From NCBI RefSeq assembly GCF_013393905.1, contig NZ_CP040272.1, positions 7,764,337 to 7,828,336 of the forward strand: DNA of 64,000 bases, read 5' to 3'. Numbering within the stretch: the first letter of the stretch is position 1; each line of letters opens with the position of its first letter. The DNA comes from Nostoc sp. C052 (GTDB lineage Bacteria; Cyanobacteriota; Cyanobacteriia; Cyanobacteriales; Nostocaceae). The notes under the pieces were generated by a model. The model saw only the letters and a list, made by a program, of their open reading frames with translations, was not told the origin of the DNA and ran no database searches. The translations under genes were made by a program, and so were the position numbers. Positions 35,107-43,548 of this stretch are shown piece after piece.

Positions 35107-37446
35107 CTATTCTCGCCAATTATCTATAGGCAGGGACTCTTTGAGAATTTCTGCCTCACCAGCTTTCACCACTGGAACAGAAAGGGGTACTGAACTGGCG
35201 ATCGCAAATAACTGCTCTAATTGACTCAGACCTGACAAGTTACCACATAACAATACTTGATCGCTAACTCGCAAATCCATACCGCCATCAGGATAGCGGA
35301 TAAACTTGCCATCTCGCCGGATCGCCTGTACCTGTACTGCATACTGCTTGGCGATATCTAAATCTGCAAGAGTTTTACCTAGTGTTGGCGCATCTGCATT
35401 GACTGTAACCCACTGACAAGCACTATTCTCTCCGGGTACAGCCGCTTGTCCCTTGGCGAATTCTGCCAAAGCTGCCAGTTCTTCATCTGCTCCCACAACC
35501 AGCAAGCGATCGCCTTCTTCTAATTTGGTTTTATTATTGGGATAATCGATTTCATCGCCGTTAGCACGGCGAATTGCCATTAAACTTGCTCCTGTTAAAT
35601 AGCGCATATCTGCTTCTTCTATGGTCATACCAATTAAAGGCGAAGCAGCTGGGAGAGGATACCAGCGCTGATTTAAATCGAGAGTTGCTTGGCGTAAATC
35701 ACGAGCAACTTCAGTTGCAGAACGTTCTGGCCGTAAATCTAAATAATGATCGTTGCGGATTTGCTGCATTTCTCGTTGGACGACAGGTGGTGACAACAAG
35801 CCTAAGCCAGTTAATAAATAGGTTGCCATTTCTAAACTGGCTTCAAACTCTGGTTGCACAACTTCTCTGGCTCCTAATTGATACAGCACTTCAATATTTT
35901 TATCCTGGGTAGCACGGACAACCAAATCTAATTCTGGGCGCAATTCCAAAGCGCGTTTCAAGCAAAGACGGGTACTCATAGGGTCTGGTAGTGCGATCGC
36001 CATTCCTTTGGCATGATTCACGCCGGCAGTTTCCAGAACATGTAAACTCACGCAATTACCATATACATAAGACACCCCAGCCTCACGCAACTGCTGAATT
36101 CTGCTCTCCGATTGGTCTATTACTACCACAGGTAGGTGATGTTGCTGCAACAACTTCACCAAATTCTTACCCACTCGTCCATAGCCACAAACTACCACAT
36201 GGTCTTTGAAGGGCAAATCTTCCGATACATCTCGCGCCTCATCTTCTTCTAAATACGGTTTCAACCAAGGCATTGATTCGGCAAAGTTAAATAAAAATGG
36301 CACTAACCGCAGTACAAAAGGAGTCAGCATGAGAGTGACTGCGGTGGTTCCCAAAATTAATAAGTATACTTGTCGGGACACCAGCCCCAAAGACTGCCCT
36401 TCACTAGCGAGAACAAAGGAAAATTCCCCAATTTGCGCCAGTCCCAAACCGGCGATTATGGCTGTTTTCAAAGGGTAGCGGAATAATTTCACTAGGGGCG
36501 TGATAATCAAAAATTTACCTACGAAAACTATTGCCACTAACCCCAAAATCAATTCTAGGTTGTTCCACAAAAACACTGGGTCAATTAACATCCCAATGGC
36601 GGCAAAAAATAAACTGGCAAAGATATCTCGCAGTGGTTCCACATAAGTCAGGGTTTGATCGGCGTACTCCACCTCAGAAATCATCAAACCCGCGACAAAT
36701 GCCCCCATTTCAATGGATAGCCCCAAATGCTCTGTTAATAGAGCAATACCCAAACACAGGGCTACAACTCCTAATAAGAATAGTTCTTTACTTTCGGTAC
36801 GGGCTAGCAATCGCAATAAAGGCGGTATCAGCCAAATCCCCGCAGCGATCGCCCCAGCAGCAAATAAACCAATCAAAACTAGCGCCGTTAGCACAGCGAT
36901 ACCAATGGTTTCTGCTGGTTGGTTGAGGGCTGGTAAGACTGCTAACATCAGTCCTAGTGCCAAGTCCTGTACTACTAAAATTCCCAGCATTACTTGCCCG
37001 TGGGGCGTTTCTGTTTCGTTGCGCTCCATCAAACACTTGAGAACAACGGCTGTGGAAGACAAAGACAGAATACACCCTAAAAACATACCTTTAGCAGGTA
37101 AAGCTCCCCAGGCTCCAGTTAACCCACAGATTGCAACTGTGACTAGAATTGTCAAAGCAATCTGGAGTCCGCCGCCACCAAGAGCGATCGCTTTTACCTT
37201 CTTGAGTTCTGCAAAGGAAAATTCTACACCCAAAGCGAATAACAAAAAGGCGACTCCAAACTGTGCCAGAGTCTCTACTTGAATGACTTCTTTAATCAAT
37301 CCCAGTCCGGCTGGCCCAATGATCATCCCGCCAATGAGATATCCTAGCAGCACCGGTTGTCGCAGAAGTGCTGCCAACAGTCCACCACAGGCTGCAACGG
37401 CTAGAACTGAAACTAAATCAACAATCAGCCTAAAATCTTCTTGCAC
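35107..37446 (-). CDS. KefB/KefC-type monovalent cation:proton antiporter with RCK domains
   Basis: Inner-membrane transporter of 779 residues. The first about 385 residues are a Na+/H+ exchanger (CPA2) domain of about 12 helices (GYLIGGMIIGPAGLGLI, FLLFALGVEFSF, GLGLAQIGEFSFVLA). A RCK_N (TrkA-N) domain starts near 415 with VVVCGYGRVGKNLVKLL, GxGxxG nucleotide site intact. Two TrkA-C domains follow (about 575-660 and 675-755; PLIGMTIEEADMRY, PTLGKTLADLDIAK). The double TrkA-C is longer than E. coli KefB (about 600). The start is a GTG at 37446 without a strong ribosome site, so a slightly later start is possible. It probably regulates K+ or pH. Confidence 0.88.
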   Translation of the reverse strand: MQEDFRLIVDLVSVLAVAACGGLLAALLRQPVLLGYLIGGMIIGPAGLGLIKEVIQVETLAQFGVAFLLFALGVEFSFAELKKVKAIALGGGGLQIALTILVTVAICGLTGAWGALPAKGMFLGCILSLSSTAVVLKCLMERNETETPHGQVMLGILVVQDLALGLMLAVLPALNQPAETIGIAVLTALVLIGLFAAGAIAAGIWLIPPLLRLLARTESKELFLLGVVALCLGIALLTEHLGLSIEMGAFVAGLMISEVEYADQTLTYVEPLRDIFASLFFAAIGMLIDPVFLWNNLELILGLVAIVFVGKFLIITPLVKLFRYPLKTAIIAGLGLAQIGEFSFVLASEGQSLGLVSRQVYLLILGTTAVTLMLTPFVLRLVPFLFNFAESMPWLKPYLEEDEARDVSEDLPFKDHVVVCGYGRVGKNLVKLLQQHHLPVVVIDQSESRIQQLREAGVSYVYGNCVSLHVLETAGVNHAKGMAIALPDPMSTRLCLKRALELRPELDLVVRATQDKNIEVLYQLGAREVVQPEFEASLEMATYLLTGLGLLSPPVVQREMQQIRNDHYLDLRPERSATEVARDLRQATLDLNQRWYPLPAASPLIGMTIEEADMRYLTGASLMAIRRANGDEIDYPNNKTKLEEGDRLLVVGADEELAALAEFAKGQAAVPGENSACQWVTVNADAPTLGKTLADLDIAKQYAVQVQAIRRDGKFIRYPDGGMDLRVSDQVLLCGNLSGLSQLEQLFAIASSVPLSVPVVKAGEAEILKESLPIDNWRE

Positions 37447-37576
37447 CAGTTTTAAAAAAACTATTAATTAAGACCTATTAATTCAGGATACAAAGTTTTA
37501 TGGCCTCAAACAGCTTGTTTGGGAAAAGGAGATTGGGGATTGGTTATTCCCTTGTCCTCTTGTCCCCTCATCCCGT

Positions 37577-37624
37577 AATACGGTTCGGTTAAGGCAAGAC
37601 GCGATGATTCGCCGTCTCTACAAT
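37577..37624. repeat. One-ended fragment of the CAATAC mobile element
   Basis: TAATACGGTTCGGTTAAGG then GCAAGACGCGATGATTCGCC and GTCTCTACAA: the end and internal part of the element found complete at 20253-20390. The opposite end is not present, and 24 bases on the palindrome at 37648 begins. Confidence 0.65.
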
Positions 37625-37647
37625 AAGGGAACTCCAAGAAATAAATT

Positions 37648-37728
37648 ATCCAATATTGTGGGGTGGGCGACACGAGAGCCCAGTCTATAGGGCTCTCGTG
37701 TCGCCTACCCCACAAGAGTTAATTGGAT
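37648..37728. repeat. Long near-perfect palindrome (repeat element or terminator)
   Basis: Inner arms 37656-37681 and 37690-37715 pair over 26 bases with one G-U type mismatch around loop AGTCTATA. Outer arms ATCCAAT (37648-37654) and ATTGGAT (37722-37728) also match, and a T-run follows (TATTTTTTA). It lies between the start of the antiporter gene and the end of an SDR gene on the minus strand, so a terminator for neither is certain; on the plus strand it has terminator form. Confidence 0.75.
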
Positions 37729-37755
37729 ATTTTTTACCCGAATGCTCAATCCTCA

Positions 37756-38733
37756 TTAAATTTTAGGTGAGCCGAGGGCACTCAATAATAGCAGTGACCA
37801 CGGCATTTTAATATCAGGTATAAGCCATGAATACTTTCTCAGTACGGGCAATGCAGCAGGTAGCACAAAACGCAGAGAGCGTAATGAGGCAGGACGATCG
37901 CCATTTTCATCTACAATTCCATATTTTTTAGCCAGTTCGGCAACAATTTGCACACGTCCTGTATGGTGTATAACATTTGCTTCACCAGCAAGTGCAGCGA
38001 TCGCCCGTCCAGTTAATAAGGGAGTTTCCCAATTGTAGCGATCGCTTAAAAATGAGAAATTCTTTTCAGTACCATTGGTTTGATTCATCTCAGAAGCAAA
38101 ACGCGAAAAAAGCTCAGTACCAACAATACCCGGCCAAATTGAAACAGAAGTAACGTTATGGGGTTTGAGTTCAACAGCCATATTAGCAGCAAGGCGATCG
38201 CAAGCTGCTTTGCCAACTCCATAAGCTGTATTAAAAATATAAGACATCCCACCCCACGAAGAAATGGTGCAAATTAGTCCAGAGTGACGCTTAGTCATAA
38301 TTCGGGCAGCAAAAATACTGGCAACATAGTGGCTACGAAGACCAACATTATTACTAGCATCCCAAAGACTAGGCTCACAATCCCAAAATGGCTGCCCAAA
38401 AGCGTCTCTTATTGCCTGAACTCCTGAATAAGCATTATTTACTAGTAGATCGAGTTGTCCATTCTGCTCATCTTGAATGCGATCGAACAGCAAACGCACC
38501 TGCTCATCATCGCTGTGGTCTACTTGAACGGGAATGCATACACCACCGACTTCCTCAATGGCTGATTTCGTTTCACTAAGACTCCCTGAAACCCCATCAC
38601 TAGAAGAGTTGTTGAGGCTCCGGCCCGTTACGTATACAGTTGCACCTGCTTCACCAAGACCAATGGCAATTCCCCTACCAAGTCCCCGCGTAGCACCTGT
38701 TACCAAAGCCACTTTTCCTTCGAGGTGTTTCAT
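37756..38733 (-). CDS. SDR oxidoreductase, DHRS1-like
   Basis: NAD(P)-dependent short-chain dehydrogenase of 325 residues, longer than the usual 250. It has GATRGLGRGIAIG (about 13), NNAYSGVQAIRDAFGQPFW (about 104-122), Ser in CTISSWGGMSY and Tyr-Lys in YGVGKAACDR. The NNAYSG segment and the extra C-terminal 60 residues resemble the vertebrate and bacterial DHRS1 group. Natural substrates are not known. It precedes an unrelated gene on the same strand (38746) by reading order: that gene is transcribed first and ends 12 bases before this one starts, so the two may share a transcript. Confidence 0.82.
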   Translation of the reverse strand: MKHLEGKVALVTGATRGLGRGIAIGLGEAGATVYVTGRSLNNSSSDGVSGSLSETKSAIEEVGGVCIPVQVDHSDDEQVRLLFDRIQDEQNGQLDLLVNNAYSGVQAIRDAFGQPFWDCEPSLWDASNNVGLRSHYVASIFAARIMTKRHSGLICTISSWGGMSYIFNTAYGVGKAACDRLAANMAVELKPHNVTSVSIWPGIVGTELFSRFASEMNQTNGTEKNFSFLSDRYNWETPLLTGRAIAALAGEANVIHHTGRVQIVAELAKKYGIVDENGDRPASLRSLRFVLPAALPVLRKYSWLIPDIKMPWSLLLLSALGSPKI

Positions 38734-38745
38734 GATAGCTTATTT

Positions 38746-39639
38746 CTAATTTTTGACCGTTAAATATTGATTATTACAATATTCTTTCGTGGCTGTGATT
38801 GAAACAACTTCTACTTCTATGGGTTTTTCTTTAGTTGCGTCGATCAGAAACTCACTAGCTCCTTCACGAGGTTTTTTCGGATTTCCCCAATCATAGGTAT
38901 AACCTAAACCTGTCCAAGGATAATGTTCTTGACTCCCAACTGCATAAGAAGTTGTGTATATATCTTGCAAAACTCGATAACTAGCAGGAATCGGTATATC
39001 AAAAACATTACAACTAGAATCATTAATTTCTGGATCGACGCATGGTCTACTTAAATCTTCGGCTTTCACCCACATTTCTATAAAATGCGTCTTATTTGAG
39101 TTTCTATTTAAAATTAAGCCTAAATATTGCTGTAATCTCAGTGAAAGCATAATATTACCGGGAATATTTATGCCGATACCCTTACAATTTTGACAGAATT
39201 CTTTAACTTGAGGAACGGCTGTTAACCAGGTTCGTGCTTCTATACTTTTTTTCGTACCTACTTTCCAATCTTCAGTTGGGTTTTTGACATATTTCCAATT
39301 CGCCATCAGATATTCAATTTTGCCATTATTCTCTCTCCATTTGATTTGAGTATTACTTTTTGACAATGGCCAAAGATTGTTTACCACTTTATCTTTACTT
39401 GGTCTTTTTGCATCTTCAATAGCTACATTTAACTGCTTTTTAAGAGCCTCATAACTTTCCGGTTTATTTTTCTCCAGATACTCATTGACATTTTGGTTGG
39501 TTTCTGATTGTGCTAAGAGATTCTTTCTCAGATTTGATGTACTCTGCATGGGAATTTCTCTAGCCAGCAAACCAGAGTATCCTACTGCCAAAAATGCGCC
39601 TGTCAAGCCTAAAAATAGTCGAGCCTTCAATTTTTTCAT
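38746..39639 (-). CDS. Unrecognised exported protein
   Basis: Protein of 297 residues starting MKKLKARLFLGLTGAFLAVG, a clear signal peptide (cleavage near AREI or a little later). ATG at 39639 is preferred over an upstream TTG at 39666 because AGGA lies 9 bases before it and the signal peptide begins there. The mature part has a helical, Lys-rich region (NEYLEKNKPESYEALKKQL), an aromatic central part, and a region with several Cys (CQNCKG about 160; CVDPEINDSSCNVFDIPIP about 210-228; CNNQ near the end). I do not recognise a family. It ends 12 bases before the DHRS1-like gene, suggesting cotranscription. It is AT-rich (many AAA/TTT codons) compared with neighbours. Confidence 0.7.
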   Translation of the reverse strand: MKKLKARLFLGLTGAFLAVGYSGLLAREIPMQSTSNLRKNLLAQSETNQNVNEYLEKNKPESYEALKKQLNVAIEDAKRPSKDKVVNNLWPLSKSNTQIKWRENNGKIEYLMANWKYVKNPTEDWKVGTKKSIEARTWLTAVPQVKEFCQNCKGIGINIPGNIMLSLRLQQYLGLILNRNSNKTHFIEMWVKAEDLSRPCVDPEINDSSCNVFDIPIPASYRVLQDIYTTSYAVGSQEHYPWTGLGYTYDWGNPKKPREGASEFLIDATKEKPIEVEVVSITATKEYCNNQYLTVKN

Positions 39640-39894
39640 CAAAATAATCCTGTGGATTTCCAACAATCGAGTATATGTTCTATCCCATGTAAATATGGAA
39701 TAAACTAAAAGATTGCATCTGATTTTATATTTATGTTTGGCTGAAATAATATTGTGCTTAATATTTTTAATTAACTTTATCTGGATAAAAATAAATATCT
39801 ACAATCTGGTCATTTGCCACAGCCATCACAACAGATTATTGAACCACATCTGTCGTAAGGGCACACATTAAACTGAAACTTCTTTAAAACCTCG

Positions 39895-39993
39895 TTTCCA
39901 GCCGGAGGCTGGAAATGCAACTCAAAAGTGGCTCTGCCGCGAGTTCGAGAGGCAGAGCCTCAACGACGAGCATTCCCAGTCTCCGACTGGGAA
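39895..39993. repeat. Dispersed repeat with three consecutive hairpins
   Basis: TTTCCAGCC-GGA-GGCTGGAAA (39895-39915), GGCTCTGCC with GGCAGAGCC (39930-39938, 39951-39959), and TTCCCAGTC-TCC-GACTGGGAA (39973-39993). The first and third stems are mirror relatives. A degraded copy lies at about 11775-11830. The rest of 39640-40632 holds the next mobile element and ordinary AT-rich DNA; no gene. Confidence 0.75.
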
Positions 39994-40064
39994 CGAGTTA
40001 ATCTAAGAGCTAGTTCTAGGCTAACTTTCACGTTCAGTTGACACTAATGAGCAATGCTGTGCCT

Positions 40065-40225
40065 CTACCGCGTGCAATACCTTTCGGTTAAGGGGAAAAG
40101 GGGAAGGTAGGGCAAGGGGCGGGGGAAAAGGGAAAAGAAAAACCTTTAACCTTTAACCCTTAACCTTTTCCCCAAACCCAATTTCAAGTTAAAAATGCTT
40201 AACCGAACAGTATTGCTACCGCGTG
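40065..40225. mobile_element. MITE-like element, CAATAC family, with perfect 10-base target duplication
   Basis: The 141-base element 40075-40215 begins CAATACCTTTCGGTTAAG and ends CTTAACCGAACAGTATTG (16 of 18 bases match as inverted ends). It is flanked by perfect direct repeats CTACCGCGTG (40065-40074 and 40216-40225). The interior is G/A-rich on the left and C/T-rich on the right. No coding capacity. Confidence 0.87.
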
Positions 40226-40632
40226 GTCTATTTATATCTGCGATCGCAGTTGAGCTAGACCTAATCTAAAATCAGTAAAATTACTTACAACGTTCAAGGA
40301 AATAGATCGTGTCCTACAGACACAGCAATGTTAATTTGTCTGCCTCTACAACATAATTACAAGGCAATACTAACAAGCGATCGCTTGTCAAAAACATTGT
40401 TTTCTCGTTTAAATGAGGGGTCTGACCCTCTATTGATCATTAGTAGGAAGGGGTTTTGGTCAAGTCATCCTTATTAGTAATCAACTTCCGCCTTAGTTCA
40501 CAGGATGACGCTGGCTGAACAAGCGATTAAACTATGGATAATGTCGAGCAACTGTTGCTTTTAACACCACTTACATAAATTTAATCTCATTGTTAAATCT
40601 AAAATCTCATCCCGCTATATAAAATACCAGTT

Positions 40633-43218
40633 ATGTCAGCGTATCAAGGAAGTTGTGGGGAGACCACTGATGTGATTATTGGTGTTCACAACCAAGAAAA
40701 CCTCGAATTACAAGCGAATTCTGCTCCTGTGGGTGCTCTTGCCACAAGACAAGGAACTTTTTCTACGTTTCTTGCTCCCCTGACTCAGGATACTTTTAAA
40801 CAGGTCGTTAAGGATGTCGAGCAAAAATTACAGATTGTCCATCAAACCCTATCAATGCTGGATTCTCATGGGTTTGAAACCATTCTGCAAGAAATGTTGC
40901 ATTCGATTACCTTAAAAACCGGGGAATTACTGGGTGCAGACCGGACGACGATATTTTTATTGGATGAAGAAAAACAAGAACTCTGGTCAATTTTAGCTGA
41001 GGGTGAGGGCGGTCGCTCTTTAGAAATTCGTATCCCCGCAAATAAAGGCATTGGTGGTGAAGTTGCCACTTTTAAAGAAGTTATCAATATTCCCTTTGAT
41101 TTTTATAACGATCCGCGATCGCATTTTGCCCAAGAACAAGAAAAAAGAACTGGTTATCGCACCTACACCATGCTCGCTTTGCCGTTGTTAAATGAACATG
41201 GGCAATTAGTTGCAGTAGTACAATTACTGAATAAATTAAAATCTGGAAATAACCACGATGCTGCACTTGCAGAGCGAATTGATACCAGAGGTTTTAGCTG
41301 TGCTGACGAACAATTATTTCAAGAATTTGCCCCTTCGATTCGCCTAATTTTAGAGTCTTCGCGCTCTTTTTATGTAGCTACCCAAAAACAAAGAGCGGTG
41401 GCGGCGCTGATGAAGGCAATTAAGTCACTTTCTCAAAGCAGTCTGGACTTAGAAGACACACTCAAACGAGTGATGGATGAAGCCAAGGAGCTGATGAATG
41501 CCGATCGCAGTACACTATGGTTAATAGACCGCGATCGTCATGAATTGTGGACGAAAATCACTCAGGATGATGGTTCAACGAAAGAGTTGCGAGTCCCTGT
41601 AGGTAAAGGTTTTGCTGGGATCGTCGCGGCTTCTGGCAAAAAGCTGAATATAGGCTTTGATTTGTACTACGATCCTGACTCAGAAACAGCCCAAAAACTA
41701 GACCAGCAAAATGGCTATCGCACCTGTAGCTTACTTTGTATGCCAGTGTTTAATGCCGATCAACAACTGATTGGCGTTACCCAACTCGTAAATAAAAAGA
41801 AAAATGGTGATTTTCCCCCTTATAATCCAGCTGATTGGCCCAAAGCTCCCGACTGCTTCCAAGCTAGCTTTGACCGCAACGATGAAGAATTCATGGAAGC
41901 TTTTAATATTCAAGCAGGAGTAGCGCTGCAAAATGCCCAGTTGTTTGCCACAGTCAAGCAACAAGAACAAATGCAACGGGATATTCTGCGTAGTCTTTCC
42001 AATGGAGTAGTTTCCACTGATAAAACTGGGTTAATTATCGCCGCCAATGAAAGCGCCCAACGTTTGCTAGGACTGGGAATAAATGACCGTTTAGAAGGTA
42101 AATTAGTTAATGATGTCATTGGCATCAAAGAAGGCGACTTTAGCAAGTGGTATCAGGATGCTTTACATGCAGTTGACTTAAAAGGTCGTCAGCAATATTA
42201 CCCCGATCGCACACTTATTAGCACTGGTACAGAACAGCATAGTATTAATTTATCGATTAACACCATTGCCGATGCTAGCGACCAAGAGCAAGTCCGGGGG
42301 GCGCTGGTGGTAATGGAAGATATTAGTGATGAAAAGCGGCTCAAGAGTACGATGTACCGCTACATGACCCAGGAATTAGCCGAAGAATTGCTGAAATTAG
42401 ATGATGCTAAACTAGGAGGCGATCGCAAAGAAGTTTCGATATTATTTTCGGATATTCGTGGCTACACCACTTTGACAGAAAACTTAGAAGCAGAAGAAGT
42501 GGTAAGTATGCTCAATGAATATTTTGAATCAATGGTGGAGGCAGTCTTTAAACATAAAGGCACTCTTGACAAATACATCGGCGATGCCATCATGGCTGTG
42601 TTTGGTTCTCCTTTACCATTAGAAGAACATGCTTGGATGGCAGTGCAAACATCCTTAGAAATGCGTGTTCGTCTACACGAATTTAATCAACGTCGCTATA
42701 CAGATGATAAGCCCAAAATTAAAATTGGCATTGGCATCAACTCCGATACCGTGATTAGTGGAAATATCGGCTCTAGTAAGCGGATGGAATTTACCGCTAT
42801 TGGTGATGGCGTTAATCTTGGCTCCCGCTTAGAAAGTGTTAGTAAGCAATATGGTTGCGATATTATTATTAGCCATAATACTTTTCAACCATGCCAAGAG
42901 CAAATTTGGGCTAGAGAACTAGATTACATTCGTGTTAAAGGTAGAAACGAACCAGTAGCTATATATGAATTATTGGGTTTGCGTTCCAATCCAATTGAAA
43001 GCGAAAAATTGCAAGTAATTGAGCATTATCATAAAGGGCGTGAGTATTACCTCAAGCGGCAGTTTTCTCGTGCTAGAGCTGAGTTTGCTAATGTTTTGGC
43101 AGCCGATAGCCAGGACAAAGCTGCTATGTTGCACTTATTGCGTTGTCAGCATTGGTTACAATCACCCCCAACAGAATCAGATTGGGATGAAGGAGTCTGG
43201 ACATTTCAGGAAAAATAA
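40633..43218 (+). CDS. cyaB: GAF-GAF-PAS class III adenylate cyclase (CyaB type)
   Basis: Signalling enzyme of 861 residues making cAMP. Order: GAF-A (about 75-235), GAF-B (about 265-440), PAS (about 450-560), cyclase (about 590-770), and a C-terminal helical tail. Both GAF domains carry the F-X3-DE part of the NKFDE motif (FSCADE, FDRNDE), as in cAMP-binding GAFs. The cyclase has metal Asp in ILFSDIRGYT and in YIGDAIMAVFG, and the adenine-selecting Lys (LDKYIGDA) and Thr (FTAIGDG). Layout and length match Anabaena CyaB1 and CyaB2 (about 860), where cAMP binding to GAF activates the enzyme. Which of the two it corresponds to was not decided. It is monocistronic. Confidence 0.92.
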   Translation: MSAYQGSCGETTDVIIGVHNQENLELQANSAPVGALATRQGTFSTFLAPLTQDTFKQVVKDVEQKLQIVHQTLSMLDSHGFETILQEMLHSITLKTGELLGADRTTIFLLDEEKQELWSILAEGEGGRSLEIRIPANKGIGGEVATFKEVINIPFDFYNDPRSHFAQEQEKRTGYRTYTMLALPLLNEHGQLVAVVQLLNKLKSGNNHDAALAERIDTRGFSCADEQLFQEFAPSIRLILESSRSFYVATQKQRAVAALMKAIKSLSQSSLDLEDTLKRVMDEAKELMNADRSTLWLIDRDRHELWTKITQDDGSTKELRVPVGKGFAGIVAASGKKLNIGFDLYYDPDSETAQKLDQQNGYRTCSLLCMPVFNADQQLIGVTQLVNKKKNGDFPPYNPADWPKAPDCFQASFDRNDEEFMEAFNIQAGVALQNAQLFATVKQQEQMQRDILRSLSNGVVSTDKTGLIIAANESAQRLLGLGINDRLEGKLVNDVIGIKEGDFSKWYQDALHAVDLKGRQQYYPDRTLISTGTEQHSINLSINTIADASDQEQVRGALVVMEDISDEKRLKSTMYRYMTQELAEELLKLDDAKLGGDRKEVSILFSDIRGYTTLTENLEAEEVVSMLNEYFESMVEAVFKHKGTLDKYIGDAIMAVFGSPLPLEEHAWMAVQTSLEMRVRLHEFNQRRYTDDKPKIKIGIGINSDTVISGNIGSSKRMEFTAIGDGVNLGSRLESVSKQYGCDIIISHNTFQPCQEQIWARELDYIRVKGRNEPVAIYELLGLRSNPIESEKLQVIEHYHKGREYYLKRQFSRARAEFANVLAADSQDKAAMLHLLRCQHWLQSPPTESDWDEGVWTFQEK

Positions 43219-43548
43219 CACCAATTCAAAATTCAAAATTAAGAAAGCCTGCTCTAATGTAGGTTTTCAGGTTTTATCTGTCACATTCTTTTTTTTAAAT
43301 TGGTATAACTACTAAAGAAATTCCTTGTAGAGACGGCGATTTATCGCGTCTCTCTTTCTATTTTGGGTGTTAGACATAGCTGAAAAGTTCAAAGTTAGTA
43401 TAGTACATACAGCAGATTCCAGGGAAATGAAGTACAAAATCTCATAAAAAGTCATATACCAAGGCACTTTCAACCCAAGTAAGAGTTCACTATTCCCTGC
43501 TGTATGTATGGTGCGTAAATCCTAATTATTTTCTTAAATACTAGATTT
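43219..43548. other. Spacer with dispersed repeat and 12-base inverted repeat
   Basis: Contains a TTGTAGAGACGG...CGCGTCTCT fragment (43325-43353) and an inverted repeat TACATACAGCAG (43404-43415) with its complement at 43497-43508, nested with CAGGGAA (43420-43426) and TTCCCTG (43493-43499). The MFS gene starts 40 bases further on, so the pair could loop its upstream region. No gene in this interval. Confidence 0.55.

Noticed and set aside
37506..37715. 69-codon minus-strand frame
   Set aside because: It is formed by the CAATAC-element fragment and the long palindrome, hence a product of repeats.
43404..43508. 12-base inverted repeat upstream of the MFS gene as a transposon end pair
   Set aside because: No direct repeats beside the arms and no likeness to the other element ends; kept only as a spacer note.
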